Shown: in pieces, positions 48,801 to 59,662 of the stretch
How positions within the stretch are numbered: position 1 is the first letter of the stretch
Layout of the letters: each line of letters begins with the position of its first letter
Assembly: GCA_037576195.1 (NCBI GenBank)
Contig: CM075103.1
Coordinates: forward strand, 5,704,001-5,768,000
DNA length: 64,000 nucleotides
Direction of reading: 5' to 3'
Origin: Phytoseiulus persimilis
Taxonomy: Eukaryota; Arthropoda; Arachnida; Mesostigmata; Phytoseiidae
Translations under genes and position numbers: made by a program
The notes under the pieces: model-generated
Database searches by the model: none
What the model was told of the DNA's origin: nothing
The model's input: the letters and a program-made list of their open reading frames with translations, nothing else

Positions 48801-51741
48801 GGTCTCCGATCGAGCTTGTGAAGGTCTATGAGCACCTCGGAGTGAACCAGAAGCTCGGTCTGAAAGGACGACCACCGCGACCTGTTGGGGCCCTGGGCAC
48901 GAGCAAACTCTACAAAATCAGGGGCAATACAGTGCTATGTTACCCGATCATTTTTGAGAACTCTGACTTCTACCTCAGCTACGACATGGCTCTCTTGATC
49001 GATGACATCAAGGTTGGTCGCTATGAGAATTGCAATATCCTCCCTGTTTCGTGGACGCTCCGAGGGATTGAACTCATGCGTTTCTATGTTCCAGAATGAA
49101 CTGCATTTCGTCGGAAAATATTGGAGAATGTGCGGCCGACCCACGGTGGCGATCCTCATTCGTGAAGAGAATATGAGAGACACGCACTTCCGGCAACTTT
49201 TGGAGCTCCTGGCGATGCTGAAATCCGGCAACTGTCACGGACTCAAAGTTCGAATGGGACGCCTGCAGAACTTGATCAACTCGTCTTGCATCGAGCATCT
49301 CGATTTCCTCGACCTCGTTCCTGATGAAATCGCGCCCAAATTTCAGTGCCTCCAGCAGTTTGAGAATCCGCATACTGGGTACACCAGCTTGACCGACATA
49401 CCGACGATTCTCGAATACAACGAACCGCTGAAGAATTATTCCGAATTCAACGAAAAATCAACGGATGAAATCGTCGGAGCCCTGAGGCAGGTAGACACTC
49501 TTTTTGGTCAGAGTCAGCTTCTTGGCATCTTGTGGCAACGGTGTGGTGCCAACTTCAACATCGATGGTGTCACCCTGAAGGATCGCATGGAGCGACTCAC
49601 GCGACAGGTCAGTGGTTTTCGAGAGAACCGAGCAGATTGATGATTGACTGGAATTCCCATCCGCTCATCTTCGGAAAACATTGCTCAGGCTTCGAACGGA
49701 GATTCCACAGAAATTTTCGTCGACGTTTGCATTCAGTTACCCGCTTCAATCATGGGAGCGAGATGAAATTGACAGAAGGGCGTTCCTGAGGGCTCAGAAG
49801 ACGGTTCCGAAAGCCGAAAAGAGCGCAACGAGCGTAATCTTCTCTACAAGCTTGTTCTCCCGCATCTGACATGGGCAGTAACTCATCTGCTTCGTGTGAT
49901 CGACAACGGCTGTCGTTTGCGACAGCTAATCTTTTTTTCGTCCGCTGATCGATTCGGGAATTCCGAGGAAGCTACTCCGAAGCATTCATTACGGCAGACG
50001 GAGTTCTCCGCGAATCTCTCATGTGTCGCTCATGGTCAATCGTAAAACGTTTCGGACTGATCACGTACACTCGCTGAATCTCAGGGTCCTGCGGGCTGAA
50101 GGGAATCATGGCATCCGAGAGCTTCCCCCTCTATTTGGAGTCCGAGCGGAAAAACTACCGAACTCCCGAGGGACGGAAGTCCTCGTCACCGCGATGATAC
50201 GATTTGAGTGATTCAAATTTTCAGGCCGGAGCTCTACGTCACTGGACGGTGGTCCGATACTGTTCGAGTCTACTAGGAAAACTTGCGGATTCGTTGAGCC
50301 CCTACATTACATCAATTCTGGTCAGCGGCAAGCAGCTCACTGTCGGGGTTTTCGGAAAGTCAGAACAAGTTATCGATCACCCTCTCACGCCCCAGGAAGT
50401 TCAGCAGGTAACATCTGATAGGTTGAGAGTTCCAGATCTCCCTGATTAAGATCGTTTGCAGACGAAGGTTCCGGGATGGTCCTGGATATCGTGAGATTCT
50501 GCTCGTTTGAACTCTGGCTATCCCTGACTGCCACGACACCTCAAACCGAATCCGATCAATGAGGCTCAATGCCGCGCAACAACGTTCTAACCACTTTCGA
50601 CTTCCCAGCTGATCTACAGCCAGTGCATCGGACATCCTTACCACGCGGTGCTCATGCAAGAGATTCTCGTTTACTGTGGCAAGCTCATCCAGACAACGCC
50701 GAAACTGTTCAACGGAATTCTAAAAATCCGTGTCGGCTGGATGATCCACGCGCTCCAGTTGTACATGAAATTCTCAGACAATCAAAAAGCTCTGGAGTCG
50801 CTGTCGCCCTCTGACCTCCGACGAGTCGTGCTCAAGGTGCTCGATGTGAAAGACTCCAGTTTCACTCAGCATCAGATTCGCCAAATCGAAGGAGCGCTGT
50901 GCCGCGTTCCAGATTACTTCTTCGATCGGTGAGAGTGGGACGTTGTTTGAATCGATTTTCGCAACGGTTATTCAAGCGCTCGCATGGGTGTATACGTATA
51001 TAGGAGCCCAATTCTCTGTGAGAGACTCGGGATTTCGCGAAAACTGTCATAGAGTTCTGATTTCCGAAAACATGAAGACGACGCAGTCGATGCATAGATT
51101 TGAGCGATAAATTTATTCCTCTGATTCAGATTATTTCACTCTCCTCAGAGTTTGGGACATTTTGACCAGAGTTCCGGAGGGCATCGTGATTTGTGGTCAA
51201 CATCTCCCCCAGCAACCAACGTTATCCGAGCTCACAGTGTACGAATTGAGTTTCGCTCTGAAGATCGAATTCCTCCTGAGCAGGGTCTCGTTCCCCGAGT
51301 ATCGCCACCTCATGGTTGAACTCCTGATGGTGATCGATGTCATCCTCAGGAGGAACCACGAGTTCTGTTTCAGCGCGCGAGTGGACCTCGACGAGGTGAG
51401 AAGTCGCAACCGCTCATAGAGAACAACAGCATTCGGGTTTGTCGGACCCACGAAGAACATTTCGATCCTCACATGAAAGCGACGGAATAAGTTATCCCAT
51501 TCTCCCCCAGTTGATTCGCGAAGCCTTCGCGCTCTTCCAAATCGACCGCGGAACCCCCCAGAACGAAGCACAGCTTCAGGGATCACCGCGCAGGCGCAAG
51601 TCGCGAGAAGAGATGAGTGCTTTCTACGCAGTTCCAAACTCGGTCTCGACCTGTTACCTCGCTCGCGCGGTGGTCACCAAGCTGCTGTCTTCAGATTCAG
51701 CAGAGAAGGCCGATGTGATGAACCAGTGCCGAATTCACTAG
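45819..51741 (+). CDS. PHKB: Phosphorylase b kinase regulatory subunit beta, 13 coding exons
   Basis: Exons: 45819-45892, 46384-46514, 46598-46833, 46980-47206, 47344-47581, 47700-47897, 48192-48338, 48428-49012, 49095-49607, 50225-50407, 50609-50928, 51149-51395, 51511-51741; 1,109 residues, close to the roughly 1,090 of vertebrates. All phases join cleanly. Family landmarks in order: [10 protein letters not shown] and [28 protein letters not shown] and [41 protein letters not shown] and [82 protein letters not shown]. Beta is a non-catalytic subunit of the (alpha-beta-gamma-delta)4 cytosolic kinase that activates glycogen phosphorylase; the N-terminal part is glucoamylase-like. The first exon (24 codons) is chosen by its phase-2 donor and is the least certain. 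The C-terminus ends in Cys-Arg-Ile-His. Confidence 0.95.
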
Positions 51742-51918
51742 GCGACCGGGACCGCACCACGGAAATCAGGGTGGAGCCAGGGAGAGAGTTTCAGCGAGCT
51801 CTAGACCGCCGCTATAGTTTCCGTGGACGATGACTCAGCAATCGAACTCTGCGGGAATGGAATGTGCCGGACTACCTATGGTCGACAACGAGCGGTGGAA
51901 TTTGTTCATAACTTACGC

Positions 51919-51924
51919 AATAAA
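51919..51924 (+). terminator. Poly(A) signal of PHKB
   Basis: AATAAA lies 177 bases after the PHKB stop on the same strand. It is only about 30 bases from the minus-strand signal of the convergent Derlin gene. Confidence 0.7.
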
Positions 51925-51955
51925 ATGCCTCCCAGTGTTCCAACGTCGCATCAGC

Positions 51956-51961
51956 TTTAAT
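51956..51961 (-). terminator. Candidate poly(A) signal of Derlin-1 (ATTAAA)
   Basis: The common variant ATTAAA on the minus strand is 131 bases past the Derlin stop codon. No AATAAA is seen on that strand nearer to the gene. Confidence 0.45.
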
Positions 51962-52092
51962 TATGGTATCCAACTTCATTCAAGTATCACTTTTGACTCT
52001 CTTACGACCGCGGCTCGAGTCGGGCTGGATTCGAGCTCCCTAAGAAACGTATGTACAATTCGAAACACTTTCTCGGACTCCGGCTACAGTCC

Positions 52093-53350
52093 TCACTGCC
52101 GGCCAAGAACGTGACCGGTGCCCCAATTGTGTCCGAACCATCCGCTGTTCGCTCTCTGATTGGCGGCATCGCCGTCACCTTGGGGCCGGGCCGGTCGCCT
52201 CTGAGGGGCTTGACCGAAGCTACCGAAGCCTCCAGAATGGTTCGGGAAGTATTTGTACCTGCAAATTGAGGCAAGGATCAGAGGGGAACTTGGAAGTTTC
52301 CGGGGGGGGGGGGGGGGTGGGGGGTTGTCCTCGTGCCGGAACTTCACGGAAATCGATCGAGGACCGCATCCAGGTGATTGACTTGAACCGCTACTATCAC
52401 GAAACACGACCGAAACGCAAGGTGATTCGAAACTCACAAGAACGTCGGGACGTAAAGCAGCTGTCTGCCGCCCTCCTGTGGGTACTGGAAGTTGAGGAAG
52501 AAGTAGAGATGGCCAACGAGGATCCCGATGAGTTCGTTGAGACCCCCACCGGAGATCACGAGGTTTATGGCGAAGAGAACCCAAGGGAAATATCCGGCCT
52601 TGAATCGCGTCCCGAACCAGAACGACACGATCTGCTCTTTGTTGAGTTGACACCAGATGTAGAGGACTGACAGCACCATCGGGTCCATGAGCAACTGGGA
52701 ATTTATCGAGCCGTTAGATAAGATTTCTAAGTAATTCACTCTGCACTCGACCGCAGTACAGAGGGTTGGAAAGACGATCTAAATTTCCGGGTGTTTGCTC
52801 CATGCGCCCAACGTAAACCGATCGAATGCTTCTGAACGTGTGCTCCGACCGCTCTGAATGGAGCTTCCCAGACTCGAGATCGAATCTTTCCCGGAACCTC
52901 ACCTGCAAGTTGGTGAAAATGGCGACGAAGAGGATGCAAACGAAGTTGAAAAGGAGCATGAATAAATAATCCGCTGGTCGTCCGCTGTAGGTTGTTGTTT
53001 CGAGTCTACTTGAGTAGGAACAGATGAAGTAGAGGTTTATAAGGTAGTGTATCCCCATCGGATAGAAGAACACTGCGGTGAACGGTCGCCACAACTGAGG
53101 AAGCAAGGTTCCGTGTTAGTATTCCGAGTAGCACTGCGTCGGCCCGGAATAAACAGCTCCTCCAACATTCCCGTCATACGACCGTCGCGGCTCTAACCTC
53201 TAGATTTTTGAAGACGAGAGTGTAATCGAAAGCCATCCAATAGGGTGCAATCAGACGGAAACGACATGCTACCGGAATCACGATTGAGATCCCAAACCAG
53301 TAGCGGGTGAAGATCGGAAGATTCTTAAACCAATCGGCGATCTCACTCAT
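52093..53350 (-). CDS. DERL1: Derlin-1, ER-associated degradation membrane protein, 4 exons
   Basis: Exons, 5' to 3' on the minus strand: 53350-53198, 53094-52903, 52694-52438, 52258-52093; 255 residues against 251 in human. It begins MSEIADWF-N-P-FTRYWF, as Derlin-1 does. The rhomboid-like WR motif is in LWRPFTAVFFYPMG (from residue 52), followed by YLINLYF, SSRLETT, GRPADYLFMLLFN, LSVLYIWCQLN, VSFWFGTRFKAGYFPWVL and GLNELIGILVGHLYFFL. There are several hydrophobic membrane segments. The tail ends HNWGTGHVLGRQ, the SHP box that binds p97/VCP. Derlin-1 is a rhomboid pseudoprotease in the ER membrane that helps retrotranslocate misfolded proteins. Relative to human the loop after the WR motif is a few residues shorter. 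All junctions are phase consistent, and it is convergent with PHKB. Confidence 0.95.
52302..52324. repeat. G16-T-G6 tract in Derlin-1 intron 3
   Basis: On the gene strand this reads as C6-A-C16 and lies about 45-65 bases upstream of the intron's 3' splice site, so it may act as an extended pyrimidine tract. Confidence 0.9.
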
Positions 53351-56300
53351 GCTGGAAGATTCCTGAATCGGTCGAAGACAGGATTAGGCGATTTATTCGC
53401 GGAACCCGGGCTGGACAAGCTCTGTGTGGTTCCGTCCGATTCTGGCCTATGTTGATGCACTATTTGAAAGTGTATGCGTCAGATGTGCCGGAATGGCCCA
53501 GGTTGGATGCAGCGCGGCGCCATTTTTAAAGGGCCCAGACTGGTCCCTGTTGGATGCATGGGAGCGCGATTTCGAGACAGAAAGTAGGACGATACGTCGC
53601 TGGTCGTTGCCTAGCCTCATGCGTGTACAAGGGAGGGGCGATCGCCCCCTTCAAACTCACGATCTTGTCCCGGGCGCTAATCATATTCAGTTTGATTCCG
53701 GAAGAATCCCGTTCTCCACTACAGACGTAGCGCTCTCATTCTTCAGGGCCGCACGGTTTTTCGGTTACAATTTTCAGCTTAAATCGTTATTGAAGACGCG
53801 TGCATCCGCTCCGAGGAAGGAATTAGCATGCGTTTTGCTCTCTTGGAGGCTGAGTCTCATCAGCTCAAGGTTTTCAAGGAACCGTGGTGCTCCTTTCGAG
53901 GATAGGGCTCATGTGGTTCTAGCGCTGAGAATAGAAGCAGTACTTCCTGAGCGTGACTCGAAACTGATCTTTACTGGACACTTCTACTGCTCACACCGAA
54001 GTCGGGTAGATTCACGATGACGGCCACAGCGCTCAATCGTGGCAACACTGAGTCGTTCCTCTCTCGGATATCCTCGAACAACCGCGCTCCATGAAGAGCC
54101 GGATGAGGACGAATTTCACGTTGAGCGAGGAAACCCTCCTCAGAGGCATACGATTTGTCAATGTACTCAGAAATTGTTTGGAAAATGAATGTGTCTCCAT
54201 GGAGGGTCTCATGATTGCCCCATTGATCTCTCCCCCGATCGATTCTGAACTATATTCAGAGCCTGGAAGTTCAGTCCTCATTAATTATCATCAATCTGTC
54301 TATCCTGCGGCGACTTCTCGCGGCGCCGCTGTCGATTTCATCTCGTTGCCGACTCCGCATCGGAATTCCATCGCAGTATTTCGGAAGTGTGATTCGTTCC
54401 GCTGGCTCATTCCGAGCTGAGGTGCTTCTCGGCTAGGTCTTGAGTGACGTTCTCTTCGGGGAGAAATCCACGAGTGCTTGTGAGCCCTGTGAGCTCGGAG
54501 AGATACAATGCGGCGAGAACGACGTAGGACGCGGTGACTCTGAGCAAATTTCTGGATATTCGATCTAACAAACACTCATGTCTGCAAAATTTATGCAGCT
54601 CATTGAATATAAGAATGCGGCCGTAGGATACAATGTAACACGCTCTGTGTTCTCAGGGGGCTCACGATGAGATATTCCGGGCGCGAATAAGAGCATCGGG
54701 TCCTCGGGTCCAAAATTGACCCCACCAGAGCCCGTATTTCACGACGAATCACCATTCATTGGCGACAGCTCGAAAGTCCTTTGAACCTGAGCTCGGCATC
54801 TCGGGGCTGAGGCCGCTGGACGGATCCCGTTCCCCTGAGCTAACACGACCTGCAACGCTTGCTTCGGTCATTGTGAGAAGCGAGGCGGATTTCGAAACTT
54901 ATTCACGACCGCGATCTGCTTGAACCTAGGATTGGGAATGACTGAAAATGAAGTCATACCCAAATACCAACGATCCACATCTTACATCGCATTCCCGAGA
55001 AACACTCTCCCTGGATGCACTTTCTTCCCGCCGCTGCTCCCTGGTCTCTCTGAGGATTCCAACTCGAATCCTGCACCGTATCCCCTTCCTAGTCTATGTT
55101 TCCCGTCACGAATAATATCAGAACCCATAAGGCGAGCCCCAATGCACCCAATATAGACCAGTCATGGTCTTTTGAAAATGGCGCCGCGCTGCATCCAAAG
55201 TGGACCGTTCCGGCGCAGCTGACGCAGAAGGAAACCGAGCGAGGAAAACGATTCCACTCTCCGGACGGTCGAGTGCTGAACTAAACATGTATAGATCGGA
55301 TAGCGAACCGTCGGCAACGTCAACCTAGCGCGGTCGGAATTCGCTCAACTGAACGCTGTTTTCCTCATCGAACCTTCGAGGCTTCCTGATTCGGGAAGCG
55401 CTCCAGCGGACTTGCGTTGGACACGCAAAGGGCCGAATCGAATTCTACGTGTATTTCAAGCGGCAGCTCTGACGTCACTTGTCAACAAACACATCCGCGT
55501 CGATTCCGGTCGAGGTTTCGATCCGGTTCTCGATGAGATTGGTCCGCGACTCGTGAAAACGATTTTACGGTCGTTGAAAAACTCAACATGTGTGTTTAGG
55601 AGCCACATGTGATGAGAATTCGGCATCAAACACATACATCTCTGTCTATAGAAGGTTAGCTTCCGCATATTGTATAGAAGCTTTTACAGGTGCTCGTTCG
55701 GCGCGCCGCTGGTTCACTTACAATCGCAATGGGAAGGGGAAAGTAGAATACCCAGGCAACCTTCTAGCGTGAGCGTCTTCGAGAAGTGGGTGAAAACTCG
55801 GGCTGAGAATCTGGAAACGTCCGCAAGGGGACTCCAGCTCGAACAGCTTCCCCCCCCCCCTCTGCCTTCATCCGATCATTCCGAAATATTGTCGGTTTCA
55901 AGAGTCATGAAAGTACCCAGGGTCACAGTCGGAATGCTTCTGGGGGAAACGATATAAATCACACAGAACCGGAATCAGTCGCTGCTCGGTGACTGAGTGA
56001 CCAAGTTTCAAAATCGGAATGAGGACACGGGTTTCACTTGGCGCATTCCGTGTGTATCCTAGAACCTCCATGTCCTATATTCCAGGTCGGCTGTTTTAGC
56101 GTACATGCACGGTAGCGCTGGTTTGCTTCGTATAGTGTTGAAGCGATGTGATCCCGGTGTTGGAAGGGGCATGGGAGAAGAACTCTCAAATCCTCGGCAG
56201 AGATGAAAGCTCGCAGAAAAATCATCCATTATGGGCTAAGAGTTATACCGTGATCTAGATCAGATTCAATGCGTCGCATCCAATGTCACCGCGGGTTGTT

Positions 56301-56760
56301 TTGAGTTGATGTGTTCCCGAATCCTCATTATTGTGACTATATTGATACACAGCGTCTGGAAAATAATTGAAAATGGCAATGCAGGTGAGCATACGGAGCG
56401 CAACGGGTCTGAAACATCCCAAGGTGTAGCGGGGGCATGAATGACGCTTTCATGGGATGTATATGAACCAGTGGGATCTCAGCTGGATTCTCTTCAAATT
56501 GGCAGATCCGCTCTCTAAAAGTCCTATTGGAGTATACTGTTCTTGATCACGTGTGCCGTTCTATGAGCGCGATGTGCCAGATCTTGATGCTTGCATCTCC
56601 GAGTTGATTATCATATGCCCTCGATTCAACTGAGACAACCTCGAGCACCTCAGGACGTTGCGATAGCGAACATTTCTCCCCGTCTTTCGATGCCGGGTGG
56701 AGAACCGTGAAGCATGCGAGGTCTAGTACCATGGAGGAAAAACGAGAATCGATTGTAGGT
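53351..56760. other. Region upstream of Derlin-1, no gene supported
   Basis: It holds the Derlin-1 promoter at its left edge. A 198-codon plus-strand frame at 53,424-54,020 has no recognised content. A C11 run lies at 55,850-55,860. A hydrophobic minus-strand fragment near 54.4-54.6 kb is listed separately; the rest shows nothing I can name. Confidence 0.4.
54418..54560 (-). pseudogene. Possible last exon of a multi-pass membrane protein (chemoreceptor-like)
   Basis: The minus-strand frame after a TTTGTTAG acceptor reads NLLRVTASYVVLAALYLSEL, one membrane helix, then a short polar tail and a stop. A final TM helix with a T-Y-V-V-like motif before a short tail is typical of arthropod gustatory receptors. 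No receptor search could be made, and the upstream exons are not joined to it. Treat as a hint only. Confidence 0.2.
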
Positions 56761-57074
56761 GGTTCCGGAACGATCCACCCATAACTTTGAGAGTCTACGG
56801 AGGTGGTTCCGGGATGAATCTGTCCATGATTTCCGGGGACTACGAAGGTGATTCTGGCATCGATCTGACCATACCTTTCGGAGTCTAAAAAACTGATTGC
56901 GGGGTCGATCTGGCCATACTTTCTAAGGACTATGGAGATGCTTGCGGGGTCAATTTCACCATACTTTTCGGACTTTGAGGAGGTGGTTTTTGGATCCATC
57001 TGACCATACTTTTCATGGTCTGAGGAGGTAGCTCCGGGGTCGATCGAAGCATACGTCTGAGTTCCTCGAGTGTC
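56761..57074. repeat. 45-bp minisatellite, 7 copies
   Basis: Unit starts at 56761, 56805, 56850, 56895, 56940, 56985 and 57030 give one 44-bp and six 45-bp copies. A conserved core reads GATCTGACCATACTTTTC with a GGAGGT end. The units are diverged from one another, so the array is not recent. Because 45 is a multiple of three, the minus strand keeps a 201-codon open frame (56,547-57,152) with 15-residue repeats around KYGQIDP. The unit is related to the 45-bp repeat inside the hAT-type element at 2.8-3.0 kb. Confidence 0.85.
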
Positions 57075-57588
57075 TAGGAGTGCGTACGGGAACGTTTTCG
57101 AGGGTCTTGTGGAAGCTATCCCGATCACGGAGAGCGGTATGGAAGCCACCATCCGTGATGCCCGGGGCGGATCCTCAATCTAATGCCCCTCATGGAGAAA
57201 TTTTTCTTTATCTGATGCCCTTGATGGCGGAGGATCCGATACCAAGTCCGCTAGAGGGAGATCCCGCCACCTTGAGGGCCTATAAAACTTTCGGGACGCG
57301 AGGTAGGATCAGGCGAATGCCGTCGCCGGATTCCAGAGGGATGTCGCGATGCTCGGACTGGGTGATACGCTGCGCCAGACCCCGGGCCCAAGACCTTGAT
57401 GCCCGGGGCGGACCGTCCTCTCCGCTCCCCCTTCGCTACGCTAGTGACGGAGAGTGAATGTTGGATCGAGACGGAGGAGAAAGTTTGAGCGGATTTGCCG
57501 AGGCGACTCTGGCCTCGAGTCGATGGAATGGAGCTGGCGCGGCTTCTCTCCCGAACCGATATCACTCATACTCGTCATTGAGGGGGTT

Positions 57589-57603
57589 GGGGGGGGGGGG
57601 GGG
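57589..57603. repeat. G15 homopolymer
   Basis: Fifteen consecutive G, preceded by GGGGGTT, outside any recognised gene. Confidence 0.95.
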
Positions 57604-57699
57604 AGATGTAGGTTGCCCGAAAGAAGGTCTTCATTTTTTCTCCCTCGAACAAGTGGGGGCTCAGGGATGAAATGCACTGTGGATTCGGAAGCCCGTTCT

Positions 57700-58413
57700 T
57701 CACGTCATTGAGGGTTTATCTCCCGCGAACAGAATCAAAGAATTCGTCGTCGCGATTCTAGGCAGTGGGTGCCACCAGTATTCCAGATGGTGTTTTAAGA
57801 GAACACGTTCCGAAGTTTCACAAAACTCAAATCTTTCTACATGTGTCCACAAACCCAACTGATCAAATCGAGTCGATACCGGGTCCGTCAACGTCTTCGT
57901 CAAGGAGTCGCTCACTCGCTCTCTTGATACTTCACTCTTGCTGATGCGAGCGTTGTCCCGTCTCCGCATCTCAGCGAGACAATTCTCTCCCACGATGAAA
58001 CCCATCTCGTTCATGATTACTACCAGCATGATGCTCCCATTGGAAACGCAGAGGAATATCGTCAGAGGAAGGGTCCAGAGGCGATTCCGATCGTTCGACA
58101 GAGTTCGCAAGAGACACGTATTTTGAATCAAAGTGCACGAATGCTGGCGGTTTGAAAAGATAAAGCCTTTACGGTCCATTCGGGACAAACGCGACATTTT
58201 TACGGTGAAACCGCGCGGCGGAGCCGTTCGAAAGAAATCCGACACAACACGAGCGTTTCTGGCATGATGATCCAGACCTCCGCTACTGGGCGATTCTCGC
58301 CGGATCGCTCTGATGCGGGCCGTCAATAAAGGGCTATATAAACCCCCAAACATGATCGATGGATTGGTGATTTCTTCCGAGAAAAAGATCGATTTCATCG
58401 ATGCCGAAGTCAT
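57700..58413 (-). pseudogene. Membrane-protein-like open frame, possibly a chemoreceptor fragment
   Basis: A 237-codon minus-strand frame contains LPLTIFLCVSNGSIMLVVIM, a clear membrane helix, preceded by a polar RTLSNDRNRLW and followed by a charged loop (GENCLAEMRRRDNARISKSEV). Further upstream on the same strand (about 58,910-58,820) another frame holds SILRSIHFILSIIAAAVVVI, a second helix, soon followed by a stop. Spacing and helix/loop character would suit an eroded gustatory-type receptor, but no diagnostic motif is present and I cannot connect exons. The function is not established. Confidence 0.25.
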
Positions 58414-59457
58414 CGATAATGGGGTTGTGGCATTGGTCTACTATGGCGCGAAATCTTCGAATTCCGAATCCACATTGGTCGCGTTTTGTAGAGCAGGAGT
58501 GCAGGAATTTTTCTAGCAATCGATTAGAACTTCGAGTTTTCGGACCGTCTACACCCCCCTATCCCCCTAAGGAGGGCTGAGGCTCATAGCGATATGACGT
58601 CTCTTATTTTGATGTTTCTGTGTTCGAGGCTTGTGCCACTTTTTTCGTGATCCTGGAACAGGCGAGACGGAGCCTTCTGTGCACCCTCTCGAACGCAGGC
58701 GCTTCCCAGTGAATATCAAAGAGTTGAAGTTTTCGCTCATATCGGATCCTTCTTCTCAGAACGTTTTGTTATTGCGAGCACTTTCGCCGTGCTTTTCGTG
58801 GAGAGCGATTCCTGAGCAGATCGTACGACACCACTATCACGACGACGGCAGCTGCTATGATGGACAATATGAAATGGATACTACGCAATATGGATCTCGG
58901 TGGCCACGTGCCGTTCTTGAGTCTTGTGTGGATGGATTGGATTCATTTCGATCTTCCATATGCACGTGTGTGCATATGCATGTGTGTTCCGACTCCGACC
59001 GCTTGACGAGGTCCCCCGCATAGGCCACGCCGAGCACTCCCTAACTTCTTTTCAGACGTTTCGATACGGCGAGGAATTCAGAGACTTGAATCAAACCACG
59101 AATCAGGGTCCCGAAGATCCAGCCGACGGGGACGGGTGCAGTTCCCAGCGAGTCGATTCATTTTTACGGCAATTCACTCGGATCATACATGCAACGTTGA
59201 GGTCCTCCTCTGAGTCCACCAACCGGCGTGCAGCTGTGTGGTCATGGTTGCCCTTCGAGAAGGCTCCCTGATGGAGACGGGATGCGCCAACATTTGCAGG
59301 TGAAGAGCCGAGTTTAATCGCGGTCTCATCAGCGGCTGTTCGGATCCACTCAATGTCGAATGGGATTGATCCATCGCCCCCCTTTACGAAAGGAACGAGC
59401 AGCATGTTGGCGACGAGCTTTAACATTCCGATCGAGTCGAGGTTGACTCTGCTCCCG

Positions 59458-59662
59458 GCGCCGAGATGCCTGGGGCCGAGAAGTCTTCGAGTTGAATTCT
59501 CTCGGCGCTGAAATATCTCGGTTCCGAAGTGCCTGGCGACCGTAATGTCTTTGTGCCGAAGTGCCTGGCGACCGTAATGTCTTGGTGCCGAAGTGCCTGG
59601 CGACCGTGATGTCTTGGTGCCGAAGTGCCTGGCGACCGTAATGTCTTGGTGCCGAAATGTCT
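59458..59662. repeat. 32-bp minisatellite built of two 16-bp subunits
   Basis: Four clean copies (59,528-59,655) of a 32-bp unit alternate the two related 16-mers GCCGAAGTGCCTGGCG and ACCGTAATGTCTTGGT. To the left, from about 59,458, diverged copies of the 16-mer continue. Since 32 is not a multiple of three it cannot be a coding repeat. Confidence 0.85.

Noticed and set aside
48422-48835. 137-codon minus-strand frame across PHKB exon 8
   Set aside because: Exact shadow of a strongly conserved exon on the other strand.
53424-54020. 198-codon plus-strand frame upstream of Derlin-1
   Set aside because: No domain or splice context; lies in the promoter-side region of a minus-strand gene.
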